Positions 11,070 through 23,460 of a stretch of DNA of 64,000 nucleotides are shown piece after piece. The stretch comes from Psettodes erumei. Lineage: Eukaryota > Chordata > Actinopteri > Pleuronectiformes > Psettodidae. Within the stretch, counting starts at the first letter, position 1; each line of letters opens with the position of its first letter. The notes beneath the pieces were generated by a model, which saw nothing but the letters and a program-made list of their open reading frames with translations, did no database searches and had not been told where the DNA came from. The stretch covers positions 372,001 to 436,000 of the forward strand of contig JAFBJZ010000854.1 of assembly GCA_016785225.1 (NCBI GenBank), in the 5' to 3' direction. Position numbers and translations under genes: made by a program.

Positions 11070-12354
11070 GCCAGGGGCGTATCTTCAAGAAAAACCGGTA
11101 GAGGTAGTCAGAGAACTATTTTGTCAGACACTCAACTGATCCAGCCCCAACAAAGAAAAGCCAGACTTAATCCTTTTTTATGGGAGGGAATCACAACAGC
11201 TGACAGAAATTAATATGTGTAACTGATGAAAAATAAATTAAAGAATAAAAGACCTGATCTTTTGGCTAGATGTGTTGAAAAATTGTAAGGATTAAAACCA
11301 TATTTCCGGTGTCACTTTGTAATCTGAGCACTGATTATCCACTAATGCTTTCTTTTTTGTACTTTTATGTCACGCATTAATCCTGCATTGACAGGACCAC
11401 GTCAGCAGACCTGCCACTAGCACCACACCTTGAACAACACTCAAGTCTCTTCCAAAATCAGAACTACTTATAGCAGAGCATTCTACCTGCAAGTGTTAAC
11501 TCAAATCTGTCCACCTTGCATTTGCAGAAAAGTGCTCAGAGTCAAACAGGAGTCTGTTTGTTAGTATGTTTAGTGAATTTAAATCACTAGATATCTTGTA
11601 GCCCTTGGGTATGAAGCTTCTGTGAGAGCTGTGGTGTTCACAAGTGAATAGATATGATGACCATGGTGCATATGATGCCACATATGAACAATAATCATCT
11701 AATCTATTCACTTTTTATATACTCTGCCTCAAACTTCCTGTGTGAACCTAATCAAATTAAGACCAGCACTTGAGGAGGGACCGTCATACTTTAAAGGTTA
11801 AAATGGAGCTGCTGACAGCTCCTGAATCCTGGCATGTTGACAAAGGCAAACATTCTCATCATGGGGTGTAAAAATTAAGCAGGCCGTTTGGCCCGCAGCG
11901 CTGTGCTGTGCCTGATGCAGGAATGACATCGGACTGGTTTGGAGTTGCACCTCGGCCCATTTGTGCAGGGAGTCACCCATGTTTGTATGCCAAGTCAATC
12001 TTCAAGTGCTTTTGTTTAAGCTTGTACAGAATAATAGTCCTGACAGAGGACAGGGCTCTACTGAATGTATTTTTGGATATTAATCTGCTGGTTTTGCTTT
12101 AGTTTAAACCCACAGAAAGACCTAAAGTGATTGGTTATAAAAATCATGATCAGTCCAACTAATTGTAAATTTGTTAAAGTGTATCACACATAGACATGCA
12201 CAAATAAGACAAGATTATGTGCTTAGAACAATATAAACTTCAAACACTAGTGTTGGAAAGGTACATTGGTTTTGTTTTTTTTAAGGTGTAACTGTAATCA
12301 GCTTTCACTCATAAAACCATTTTTCTCAGAAGGCATTTAGACCTCATCTGGCCT

Positions 12355-12600
12355 CAAAAAGACTCTGTAGAGACTCTCGATTTTCTGTCTGGATTCTGTT
12401 TTGGTTCATTTCCTGTTTTATTTTGATAATGATTTCCTAGTGTGTCTTGTTTTTCTTTACTTCCTGGGGTTGATTCTCTGCCCTGCCCTAATGTGTTCCA
12501 CTTGAGTCTTATTATCCCTACCTTCCTGGTGTGTGCATTCTTGTTATTTCCCTGTGTCTTTGTTAGTTCATCCATGGTCGCTGTTTTGCTCTAATTTCAA
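12355..12600. repeat. Putative dispersed repeat fragment, family F
   Basis: The block contains a C/T-rich text with CTTCCTGGGGTTGA, CCCTGCCCTAATGTG and GAGTCTTATTATCCC, followed by CTTTGTTAGTTCATCC. I remember this order of motifs from a widespread fish repeat. No second copy is seen in the window, so the call rests on recollection. Confidence 0.3.
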
Positions 12601-14282
12601 GTTTTAATTTATGGGTCCTCCCTGAGAAACCTACATGGAGTTTGTAAGTTTGATAAGACTTTTGGAAGGCCTGGAAAAATAATGTTAATGTGTAAGAGTG
12701 CTGTTGCATAACAAGGGCTGCTGCCATTCACCCTCCTGTTCAGGAAACTTTAGCTTAGGAGCTCAGATGTCTGAGTAGTATGTGATTTGAAAATTCACTG
12801 ATTTGGTAAAAAGCATCGGCCCATCATCACAGGACCCTAAGGAGTCCAGCTAGGCTGCGGCATTACCACTGACTAAAATGTCTCCTCTAGACATTTTCCA
12901 TACATAGGGTGCAGCACTGAGTGTACTGATACCACTCAAGTTGGGGGGAGAGGAAGAAAACTTTGGCCATTCTGACTGTAAAATTAGCAGTATATTTTGT
13001 GAAGCCACACTTTGGTGCTGAAGTCAGCTTTAAGTGTAGCAGGTGTCTCTGTGTGTCCCAGTGACTCCTGCTGCTGGTGGTTGTCTTGCTCAAACAGGAC
13101 ACTAGATGGTGCCTTCTTCACATACTTTGTGTGCGGGATGCCTCTTTATCTGCCCACCTTGCTTATTTAGATGCTGAGAAGCTTGTTGAGTTGCTTACAG
13201 TGGTGTAATGTTATGTGTTGGAAGAAGTGCCCTTTGGGAAATTACATGTTTTTGCATTGTGAAACAGTCATATTGAGAATTTGTAGAAACACATGTGATA
13301 ATCAGCTTAATCAGCTTTCGATTCCAAACTCTAATGCACTCTGACTCAGCTGCATAAATATTTGGGTGCAATTAAGTCCAGTGGCTCGTTGCTATTCCCA
13401 GAACTGAGATTACAATTACACTGTAGCTCCTCCCTGATGTGTGCTTCCTCCTTTTGTGTGATGACGGTGAGCATTAGCCAGCACTTTCAGGAAGCCATGT
13501 GCCCTACTGCAATCTTGAGAGGGTGGGGATTGAGAAGGCCCTCTCTCCTTGTAGCAATCACTGAATTATGACGCTAAACCCATATTTACGGAAAAGTAGA
13601 CAGGTGGTGATGTGCTATTTTCCAAGGAATGAAAACTTGCTACTGTAGTATTTCAGTGAAACTGGTATTGACTGTACTGTGTACCCACTGAACTCTTCCA
13701 AAGGGGTCAGATGAAATTATGTAATGCATTGGAGTGGTTCCATATTTGCATATCTAAAAAGGGAAAAATGGATTGGTCACCTTTGAAAGAATGAAAAATC
13801 ATACATATTATTAGAAAATAATAAGTGGGAAACACAGAAGATGACGAAACATTTCGTAGCTCAGTGCATAAAAATTCCCCCAACACATTTATGGACCTCA
13901 GTTTCCAAAGGAAAACAACCTGTGTTGTGCCTTTTGAATAGCAGCATTTACACTTTCTAGCCATTTCATATTTCTTCTCCTGATAAATACCCAAGCATTG
14001 ATTCATTAGAGGAAACGATCTCAGTCTGCTGCTTTTTGATAAAGACTGGAATAACGGCCTCCTTCTTCATTGGAAAGGTCAGTTCAGGGAATGTCTTTAT
14101 AAGGTTTTGTAATTTGGCCTCGCTGATATAGTGCCAGTTTTTCCTTTTTTTGGAGGGGGGGGTTAAAAAAACTGTTATGTTTATGAAGTCGACATGTTAG
14201 CCCTTCGTGTTAGCCAAAGTTTCTGCTCTCTACATATAGAGAGGCGAGTATCGAGCAATGTAATTCTTTTGTGTAACAAACT

Positions 14283-14395
14283 TTAGAGTCTGCAGCCATG
14301 ATACCAGCATATGCCGATGCTATGCTTGAGCAGTGTACCATGATCACCATCTTAGTGTTGCATGTTAGCATGATAACACTAATCACAAAATAGTG
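14283..14395. repeat. Putative dispersed repeat fragment, family D (GCTAACATGC type)
   Basis: Contains ACCATGATCACCATCTTAGT and then CATGTTAGCATGATAACACT, the degenerate remains of a GTTAGCATGCTAACA motif chain common in percomorph genomes. A short related GCTAATGCTAATGC string occurs at 51793-51812. Confidence 0.45.
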
Positions 14396-15847
14396 AATTA
14401 ATCATCAACCAAGCATTGAACAAAGTTCTGACCCTGTTTGATGATATGGATTTGGTGTGTTTGTAAACAGCTTTTTCTGGGTTGCAGAGGTAAGAATTTT
14501 CAAGATTTCATCATTATTAGACAAATATCATCCCCACTAACACATTTCCTGATAACTGATAAAGAATCATCCACAGCTTCTAAAGTTATTGTTCTAAGAT
14601 GTTTTCACTGATGCATCTGATATCTTTACAGTCAGATTTTCTGTTTGACAAGGATGAATGAAAATTAGTCTTTAACATGCTTAACTGATTGTGTGTCTTG
14701 CTCACAGACCTTGACTTTGTGACTGTCTTTATAAGGAGTGGTTCAATCTGCTGATCAGCCATTACAATCATTGTCATGATGGCCAATTTTCCCATGATCT
14801 GTGTCGTCACCCACAGGAGACTGCTCCCCTGTTTTGAATTAGTGTTTAGACTGATTTGTTCATTCCCACATATATACTCTGTGATCCCTTCCCCTTTTGA
14901 AAGCACATGATATCTATTCTGTGGATCATCAGCTTTTTTGGCAGAGAAAAGGGAAGTGTGAAGGCCTGACTTAGTTTTGACAGCAAATAGAGAACCCTAT
15001 AATGCCCATAAAATCAAGAATAATCAAAGCAGTGTCTTTTTGTCATGTCAGTATATCATCAAAATCAAACGGATGGGTACAGTTGTTTGGATGACATCTT
15101 TGTGCCTCTGTCACAAAGCGACACTTTCTTTGCTTTATCTGGCTTTATTTAACCTTTTTCTCGTGTTAGTGTTGGCACCAACCCATTTTAGATTTTAAAT
15201 GCATAAAAGAATCACTTAAAATTTGTATTATTATTATTGCATCAAGGCTTTTTGACTTTGTCAGGAACTGTGATTTCAACAAAATTAAACAATTTTTTTT
15301 CACTACATTATAAAATGCTCTGGTTTCGACCCGGTTATAAAAATAATATTATAAAGCAATGATTAGAGCCAAAATTGAAATCATAAGTGCACTGTCAGCC
15401 AACACACTGACAGCCACCTCCTCTCCCAATCATATGAGCTGCAGGGGATGCTCTAGCAAATTAATTTCAGAGATGTGTTCTATACCCCTCAGTAACAAAA
15501 AATGAAAAAAATTGGATGATAGGTTATTGTATTTAGTGTATTTTAAAGCTGATTTAAGAAAGCTAACACAGGAGGAAGGCTATGCCAGTATTTCACTATC
15601 AGTATTTCCTGAAGCATCCTCACAAAGCTGCTTATCAAGTTTGTCTATTCACCAGGGTTTTTCCTGGGTTTCTGGATTTCTGTGATTAATTACCAGTAGG
15701 AACTAGTCAGTATTATTGGGACATTACAATGAAATTACAGTGTAAATTGCAGGCTGTATTGTAAAGTGTTCTCTATGTTTTTGTATTTCATACAGTATGG
15801 GTGTAATTTATGTAAATATTTTCTTGTCTTCTTATTCAGTAAGCAAA

Positions 15848-15861
15848 CACACACACACACA
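15848..15861. repeat. Short (AC)n tract
   Basis: About seven AC units. Confidence 0.7.
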
Positions 15862-17540
15862 GTTCCTGTTAAACATGTTGATCAGCACATCAACAAATGC
15901 ATCACCAATCACTTTATGTGAATCAGTTATCACATGTGCAGGGGGAGGGTACTGACTAATGTCACAGTGGATACAAACATGTGTTGTTCCTGTGGGAGGA
16001 CAGATTGTTGGGATGAGAGATGACACTTTGTGTCCTTCAGGTTCACACACATTCTTCTGGCACTGAATATACCACAATAGGAAGACGTGAGACGCAATTT
16101 GAAAAAGTTTTTTATGATTAACACTTAAATTTGGTTTTCCGTACAAATACCACAGTCTCAAAAACAATATACTCAATAAACATGGGGATGAAGAACTCAT
16201 TAAGGACAAAATAAATTAATTCAACAAAAGTACTCATAAAGCAACTTTCTTTTGGCAACTCGGATGGGAGCTGTGACTTTAATTACAGTAGAATGTTTTG
16301 ACATTTAGTTCAGGAAAGGGTGGACACTGATCCAATCTGACAAGCAAATGCAGGGTGTTTACAAACTGGCATCCCCTTCACCAAATAAGGTCAAATAATT
16401 TGTTAATTGTCTGGGCAAAATGAAGACTGTTTGTTCACATAAACACAAGCATGCTGTTGTAAATTGCTGAGGAAAGGAATGACAATTGAGCATATTAACC
16501 AACACTTTGTCAAGTAAAAGACCACCTTTTACTGATATTTGTTTCTAGTTGGCTGTTTTTGTTTTTTTTACTATATGTGCATTTATCTCAGTATGTAGTG
16601 ACAGATATCTATTGCATCAAGCTCACTGACTAGTACAGTGAGGATTTTATAATGCAGCTGCATGTAGATGCACATAAGGCTTTAAGTTGCAACAGTACTT
16701 TGGATGTGATAGATGCTGAAATCTTTAATTATTGGTAATTTGGTACACATACTCATGAATTTATCATCCATATGTTACTTGTTTGAGACATTGTCATCAA
16801 TCAGCTAAATAACTAAAACAAGGATACAGCAGATGTTGATGAAAGAGAAATAAATGGGCAGTTTGGGAGTTAAGAAATGACTGTGATGATTAAAGCCTCA
16901 TATCATTTGTAGGAGGCTGAATAGAATAAAACATGCAGGGATCTCTGTGGACTCATTATTGAGGCAAGCACAAATACTTAAAGTGCAACTGCACATGCAA
17001 ATGAAAACCCAAATTACAGTAACTGCAGTTCAGTGTGCCTTGTGCCATATTTACTATCCCTGTCAACAGTGTGTGATCACCTACCGCATGGGTGAGAGAT
17101 GGGCTGACAGCCAGCCCTTTATAATAATATGTCCAACTGCTCCACATCGGACCCAATTAGGCAATGGTCATGTGATGTAAAGGGAAAATGTCGTTGCTTA
17201 CAATACAACTTACAATACTACATTTTAAGGCCATCACTAACCCGTCAAGAGAAAGTTATTGTTTTGGAGTTTTGCTCACGCGTATGTATATTTAACCGGA
17301 GACTGTATCAGATGGGGCTATATTGACGTTTTTGTGATTAATTCTTCAGTTTTACTATATTTTTGAGGAATGCGACTACATTACGTTACAAGTGTCGCTT
17401 GATGACACCAGCAGTACTGTGAAGTTTACGGAACAGTAGGAGGAGATTCAGCCTAACTGCTCTGATTACTCATTTTTATTCGGAAGGGTCAAGTGTTTAC
17501 CATAAATTATTAATTTCTAAGACTCCCTAAGGATGTCTCT

Positions 17541-17849
17541 CTCCCATAATCCTCTGCAGGTGAAGCGAGACCTCTTGTGCGTAACGCCCCCAGGACTTTA
17601 AATAGACGCTACTGGAACTCACGTAGGCCGATAACGGTGTTGAGAGGAGCGATAAGGCATTGAAAGGGAGACCGCTTTATATCAGTCATTTTTTATTTCA
17701 GCGACCACTGGTCATTTTATCTTTTTGTTGTTGTTTTTTCTCTTTTCCTCGTTTTTTTTTTACATTCTTTGCAATTTCCAGCCAAATTAGCGGACTTTCA
17801 TTCTTCTTCATTCACTTAACTCGTCCTGTTCTTCTGTTGTCCGGCTACA
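17541..17849 (+). promoter_or_regulatory. cldn1: cldn1 promoter/5' UTR region
   Basis: The sequence ahead of the claudin start changes from AT-rich to CpG-containing near 17560. It includes a TATA-like TTTAAATAG at 17598-17605, about 250 bases before the ATG. Several pyrimidine-rich runs follow, consistent with a 5' UTR. No transcription start can be fixed from sequence alone. Confidence 0.4.
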
Positions 17850-18051
17850 ATGGCCAGCGCGGGATTACAGCTCATCGGTTTCTTCCTCTCGCTGGTTGGA
17901 CTCGCCGCCACCATCGCCGCCACTTTAATGGTCGAGTGGAAGGAACAGTTGCAGGGCAGGATGCACCGCCTCTACGAGGGCTTATGGATGAGCTGCAGCG
18001 GCGACGAGAGAATGACCTGTGAATTTCATGAGTCCCTCCTCAAACTGCCGA
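17850..18051 (+). CDS. cldn1: cldn1 exon 1 (TM1 and most of extracellular loop 1)
   Basis: Encodes residues 1-67 and the first base of codon 68. The donor is GCCGA/GTAAGT. It contains TM1 (about 8-28) and the GLW-C-C claudin signature. Loop 1 is shorter than in human CLDN1: 13 residues lie between W30 and G44 against 18, and 7 between the two cysteines against 9. Confidence 0.92.
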
Positions 18052-19394
18052 GTAAGTTTTTTGTTTTTAAAAAAAAATATCACTGTTATTATCACATCTG
18101 CATCTGGTTCAAAAGGCAGACACTTCTTGTTGAGATATGCTTCCTTCCACTGACAATAAGTTACTATTATTAGCCAGAACTGCGTCTTTGTTGTATGAGC
18201 TCTTTGGACTGACCTCATCTGACTCCATGGCATCAGTCTAATGTTCACGTAAGGCATATATGGGGTCATATAGGGATTTGCCTTTTATTCTTTGGGATAT
18301 TGACAATCTCCTCCTTGTCTGTTTTGTAGAATTAAGTCTTTGATCTTTATCTTGTATTGTTTTTTGCTCCTGACAAATGATAAACTACAAATATAGTGTA
18401 TGGTTGTAATGCATGTATGAGTTTGTAGCATCTTCCAGAGAGAGAGAGAGAGAGACAGAGATTATGCCAAACAATCACAAAATGTATCAATGAGAAGTTT
18501 ACTGTGTAACACATGTACTGACATCCTTGCTTCTGTTCCCCTACAGCTGAAATTCAGGCTACCAGGGCGGTGATGCTGGTCAGCATCTTCCTCTCCGCTG
18601 TGGCGGTGTTGTTCTCCACAGTGGGAATGAAGTGCACCCGCTTCATGGACGACAAGACTGAGAGCAAATCCACAACCGCTGTGATTGGAGGGGTCATGTT
18701 CATGATTTCAGGTGTGTTCAGCAGTATATATTATAGTCACAAAATCCCCATTCATCATTCTTGACTACAGTACTACAGTAGCCTATAATAGGACATCGTC
18801 AAAGTCAGTTGAAACATGACAGTACTCATCATTTCTTAATTTCTATTAAATTTACCCTTTTGCAGTCATTCTATAAATAATATTAATAAAAAAAGAACAA
18901 ATCAAGCCACTGAGCAGTAAACAACACACACAACATTTTGGATCAGATATTTTAGATTTGATTTTAGTCAATGAATTGAATAACTGATCAACAAAATTGC
19001 TGATTGTTTTGATTAACAATTGATTTCTTTCTTTGTCCTGTGTAATAGTAAATGTAATATCTTTAGTTGAAGTGCTGTTCTTTAAGAAAATGTGATGGCC
19101 AGTTCTGTGTTTTTCTGTATTCTCTTGGAACAATTCCAGTATTATTTAAGAAAATAACCAGCAGATGACTTGGCAAGTGAAAATATTTGTTAGTTGCAGC
19201 CCTAAATTATATGGTAATATTAGTGCCTCAAAGACAGTAGCATAATTTAAATGAGCACTACTGTGATTGTCAATATGATGTTTTCTTTGTCAGGTTTATT
19301 GACCCTCATTATCACCTCCTGGTATGTCAAAGTGATCGTTCAGAACTTCAATGAATCACATCACCTGCAAAGGTAGAGCAATCGAGAGAGATGT

Positions 19395-19431
<37 letters not shown>

Positions 19432-19648
19432 TCTTTTAAACACACACACGTGCTAAATGTGTGTGTCTGTTTTTTTTGGCAGCCATGAGTTTGGTAGGGC
19501 AGTGTTTGTCAGCTGGGCTGGAGGCCTCCTCACCGTGGCTGGTGGCTCTTTCCTGACCTGTCGGCGGTGCTCACGGTCCAGGTCGTCTGAGTCCATCAGT
19601 TCCAACCACCTCCTGGCCTCCACCAACCCCAAGTCCGACTATGTCTAG
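17850..19648 (+). CDS. cldn1: Claudin-1-like tight-junction protein, complete, four exons
   Basis: Exons are 17850-18051, 18547-18711, 19294-19372 and 19483-19648. They total 612 nt, giving 203 residues (human CLDN1 has 211). Claudins are four-pass membrane proteins that polymerise into tight-junction strands and set paracellular permeability. The N-terminus MASAGLQLIGF matches the human start MANAGLQLLGF. The first loop keeps the W30, G44-L45-W46, C49 and C57 signature. TM2 starts after ATRA (72-75), TM3 spans roughly 112-132 and TM4 roughly 153-174. The tail holds Cys175 and Cys178 as possible palmitoylation sites and ends DYV, a PDZ-binding motif for ZO proteins. The Met start has a good context (GCTACAATGG). 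Assignment to claudin-1 rests on the N-terminus, exon structure, the DYV end and the p3h2 neighbour. Another claudin paralogue is possible. Confidence 0.85.
18437..18455. repeat. (AG)n microsatellite in cldn1 intron 1
   Basis: About nine AG units. Confidence 0.85.
18547..18711 (+). CDS. cldn1: cldn1 exon 2 (TM2, cytosolic loop, start of TM3)
   Basis: Acceptor CCCCTACAG and donor TTTCAG/GTGTG. Encodes residues 68-122, beginning TEIQATRAVM (human TLQATRALM), followed by VGMKC and the AVIGG start of TM3, all strongly claudin-1-like. Confidence 0.92.
18712..19293 (+). other. cldn1: cldn1 intron 2 with a family A repeat copy
   Basis: GT-AG intron of 582 nt. Its second half, about 18945-19204, looks like a reverse-oriented family A repeat, ending TTAGTTGCAGCCCT, the reverse complement of AGGGCTGCAACTAA. 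A related forward start occurs at 52037. Confidence 0.55.
18945..19204 (-). repeat. Dispersed element, family A, reverse copy
   Basis: Ends in TTAGTTGCAGCCCT and contains AATTGATTTCTTT, TGATTGTTTTGATTAAC and ATCAGATATTTTAGATTTG. These are read as decayed parts of the same element that begins at 52037 in the opposite orientation. Confidence 0.45.
19294..19372 (+). CDS. cldn1: cldn1 exon 3 (TM3 end, extracellular loop 2)
   Basis: Acceptor TTTGTCAG and donor CAAAG/GTAGAG. Encodes residues 123-148 plus two bases, with LIITSWYVKVIVQNF then NESHHLQ. The SWY...IVQ-F pattern matches human AWYGNRIVQEF. The loop carries an N-E-S sequon at Asn142. Confidence 0.9.
19396..19469. repeat. (AC)n then (TG)n simple tracts in cldn1 intron 3
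   Basis: An AC run at 19396-19429 is followed by a short ACACACAC near 19440-19449 and a GTGTGTGTCTG run at 19459-19469. The whole tract lies directly before the final claudin exon acceptor. Confidence 0.95.
19483..19648 (+). CDS. cldn1: cldn1 exon 4 (TM4 and cytosolic tail)
   Basis: The acceptor is TTTTTTTGGCAG. Encodes the split Ser149 then HEFGRAVFVSWAGG (human YEFGQALFTGWAAA), TM4, a Ser/Arg-rich tail (RCSRSRSSESISS) and the terminal SDYV. The TAG stop is at 19646-19648. Confidence 0.93.
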
Positions 19649-20300
19649 TTGTGGAGGGCACAGGATGGGGCCAAGAGGAGGGTTGACGCAATCCGGTGCA
19701 TGTGTACATGGTGAACCTCTTGGAGAAGGAAGGATACCGAGTGGAACTGTTATACATATACCATCTTCAACCAGTCTGAAAATTGTTTCAGATTACACAC
19801 AGGATCAGGCTGTGTGAATCTCATTTATCATGTTGGTGCAAACAGCCACAGATGTATTTTCTCCTGCTTCCAGGTTTAAGGCTGTGACGGATTCAGTATT
19901 TAAATATCCACCATACCAGTCATTACAAATGATTATTATTAATATTTTACATGTACATGTCCAGTTTAAACACAATGCTTTGTATTCAAATGAAATCACA
20001 AAGTTTCTCTTCGCACCCTCCAGTGAAGAACACTTGTATGAATAGTTTACAGTGTAACTATACAGTTTTTACACTCTAGATTGCTGTCTTTTCATGGCAT
20101 ACTTTGATATAGAAATCATTCTCTGTACCTCTTTAGTTTCACTTTGGTGTTAATAATTGTTTTTGTTTGTCATTTATCATATGACTTAAGTTTTATATTT
20201 TTAGTCTCAGGTTGTTTTTATTGTTTATTGTAAAACTTTCTATGGCAATAATATGTACATTTTGAGAAGAGAAATAAAATTATTTTGTTTTCTTTAATCT
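19649..20300 (+). other. cldn1: cldn1 3' UTR
   Basis: About 640 bases from the stop to the hexamer AATAAA at 20273-20278. The second half is AT-rich with several T runs. No coding region is supported here. Confidence 0.65.
20273..20278 (+). terminator. Candidate polyadenylation signal of cldn1
   Basis: AATAAA followed within 20 bases by a TTTTGTTTTCTTT tract, which fits a downstream U-rich element. Confidence 0.6.
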
Positions 20301-23300
20301 GGTTTACCTCGTATTCTGTCAAATTACATATCTTGTTTTGTGTGTAATTAAAAAGTTACTGCTGAAATAATTTTGATGTATAATTCCAAGTAAATGGCTA
20401 AATTATGAAAATAATTTAATTAACAGCTATTTGATTATTTTATACTGTATTTAGCATGTAGTTTCCAAATGATTTTAGAAAAACATCTTAATATCGTGAT
20501 ATTATTTTCATTCATATCAGTGCTGCTTGAAACATTATATATGACATTAACTTCTCTGAATTAGTCTTTAGTTACAGTGTACAATGATGTAATGCAACAG
20601 CAGTTCAATTTCAGCAAAGATTCAACACATTATCAAATTTTACAGTCAGTGCTGTAAACATTGCTGTTTGCTGTTGTCTGGAGAAGGACTGATCTGGTAA
20701 TGAGATTTTTCCTGGCACCAAAACGGTTTCCTTCCTACCCACTGGCATTTTAAGCATTAAGTGTTGTATTAAATGGTATCTGTTATTACAGCTGCTGCCA
20801 TTGTGCACATAGAGAGAACATTTACTTGAGAAGGAGTTAGCCTTTCTGTGTAAACCCATTTGTGTTTTTCCTTCATGGAGCAGAGCAGTAGCAGTGTTAT
20901 GAGAGCTACTTTTGGGAAAAGTATTTTTTGCAGATATGACTTGCGAGGGTACAGAGGGTACAAATTGAAGGAGACAAATGCACACACAAAATAAATAAAT
21001 AAAATTTGTGTGTAACACCTTGTTTGACAAGAATTACTCAATCCTTTAAGGATGGTAATTGCTGAAGATTCTGTTACACATGTAAGCAGCCCTAAAAGTG
21101 CTGCTGTTGTCAATGTTATTTCTGAATGCTAATGGTAGTCTGACAAAAATATCCTCAAGGTGTTTGAAGAAATGGCCTCTCTGATATGTAAACTGATATT
21201 TGGATCTCACATGGGACTTCTTCAATACCAACCCTTTCTTAACCTAAGAAAAAAGTGAAAGTAAAATGGGAGAAAGCAGAATGAATGCTTTGCGGCAGTA
21301 ACCAGTCAAAAAAGCAGATGTTCACGCTCTTGGCATAGTTCTAGGTTTTTGTTGTTTTGATGTGGTTTTATACTAAGATAACTTCTAATTTTTCTACCCT
21401 GTTTTCTAGTTTTTACATCTAAATTAACCCAAATTGTTCATTTTTGAGATGCCTTGACAACAAAGAGATGACACTTTGAAAGTGCAAGAGTTTTGGGCCT
21501 GAGAAGTTGGACTACCCACCCATCTTAGTTTGACTAGGAGAAACTAAGAAAAAAGGCAGATGAACAAATCAAAGAGCACTTTAAAGTTCACCCAAAGTTC
21601 ACAATACTTTACTTATTGTGACATCCACAAAACTATACAAGCATCCAATCATATCTGGAGTAGAATGAGTAAGAGACACCAGACTGAAGAAACACAAGGG
21701 TGGATCCTGTTTTTAGTTACGCACTCTACAGCTTGCTGGGTTAAACTTTACTCCTACATGAACAGAAGCAGTTCTAATACAATTCTAGACAATGGCAAAG
21801 CAATAAAAACTACCAGTGTGCAACTCATGCTGAGCTCTTTATTCAACCCTGTGGTCATTTTCGGGACAATAGTCTCTCATGTTTGTGTTGATGCATTGCC
21901 TTAATTAGAACATTTCTTTTACTTTTTGTCCATTTCTTGTAGGACAACTGTACAAACAAGCAGATGCATTATGTTCTTTGTTACGGTTTTGTTTCTTTAA
22001 AGTCAATTCAATCCTGCTCTTTATGCAATTAATCACACATGGACTAATACATTTAAAAATATTATCTATAATTGTCTCTAAAAAACGCTTTTCTTAGTCA
22101 CGTTGCCATTCTTTTAAAAAGATTAATGAATAACACAGGATTCTAAAATAGAACATGTTCATACTATAGAATATTTTGTACATTTTGTACCAGAAGTAGA
22201 GGAATCATCTAAACACAGACACAAATACAGTTAATGTGTGAATTAATTCATCCTTACAGTAAAGACCATGACACATTTGTAATGGAGAAACATCTCAGCA
22301 GATGTGAAATGTCATTTTTTTTTAGCAGGGAGAATAAGCAATTGTGCAATATCTTCCCACATGTTCACTTACTTTATTTTTTTTGTTTTGATATGATGAA
22401 AGCCTGTGATACCAGTAAGGTGTATTTCAGTGGGTCTCTGTTTTAAAAAATGCTTGTGTCAGTTTTATCCAAATAAAAAAAATATTCTGCCCTCTACAGT
22501 TTGTTTTCAGATTACATTTGAATAATTGCCTTGATCTTGATATGATTCAATCACACAAACATTATTCAGCCCCTTTTTAGTTCAGTAAAAGACTCGGACT
22601 AAACTGATATACAGTATCTGCAGTGAGTGGATGTAAGAGGGTAGGTTCACAGAAATGCTTTTACCTGCTTTACCACATACCTGTGGTCTCTGTAGTTTCA
22701 AAGAGGTTGCTCAGCAGGTTATTGTAGCTGCTCGTTAATTTATGTTTTATGATTCATACATGTTTATTGTTGGTCCCGAATGAATAAACTGAGACAATGG
22801 TATTAAATCAGTCCAGTGAATAAACTGCGTGTAACTAAAACGTCCTCAAGAGGGAGACAGTCTCTTGTAAGTGGACTGTATGTGACCGTGTCTTGACACA
22901 TTGAACCTCCTAAACAAAGAAGCCTCCTGAAGACAAAGCATCTGTACACAAGACATGTCTGACCAGAAATTATTTAGAATAAATGCAAATATCATAATCA
23001 TCTATTGCTTATTGTGCTTTAAATGCAGCAAGGTAGCCGATAAGTTAGTGTTCTACCTGTGGTCCCTGGAGGGACAGTACAATGTCACCCTGTGAAAAAA
23101 ATATGAAAAAACTTAATATATATTTAATAGCTTAGTTGTACAATAGTTTCACATGTACAGTGCTATGAGGAGAACTCTCTTTCTTTATTTGATGCCATTT
23201 TTAAATTTTTAATTGTCATTTTTTTCTTCTTTCTTTCTTTTTTCAGGCATGTCTGTAGTCACTTGATCTAACCCGAGAAGTAACCGACACCTTTTCTTTT

Positions 23301-23460
23301 CAGAATTCCTCGCATCTGCAGTGGAGCATGTGGACAGTTAACATATCGTGTAAAAAAATTGTGCTTTAAAAGGAGAATAGAATTGCTTGAGCACAGATGA
23401 AAACTAAGGTCCAAATTAATAAATAAAAAAAAAGTAAGTAGTAAAGACAAAAGTAGCCTG
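20301..23460. other. Intergenic region between cldn1 and p3h2
   Basis: About 3.2 kb of AT-rich DNA. Overlapping minus-strand open frames at 20611-21113 and a plus frame at 21560-21904 (114 codons) lack any motif I recognise. No RNA gene was seen. Confidence 0.65.

Larger units (their letters stand above)
8721..17540. other. Intergenic region between ccdc50 and cldn1
   Basis: Nearly 9 kb of AT-rich DNA with no coding exon I can support on either strand. Open frames of up to about 125 codons exist (for example 15832-16209 minus) but lack family motifs and paired splice sites. It holds a CT-rich simple tract (11027-11069), a short AC tract (15848-15861) and repeat-like blocks at 12355-12600 and 14283-14395. 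I found no urotensin-2B exon (CFWKYC core), although that gene neighbours CCDC50 in mammals. Confidence 0.7.

Noticed and set aside
8721..17540. A urotensin-2B gene expected from mammalian synteny
   Set aside because: The diagnostic CFWKYC codons were not seen on either strand. It may lie upstream of the window.
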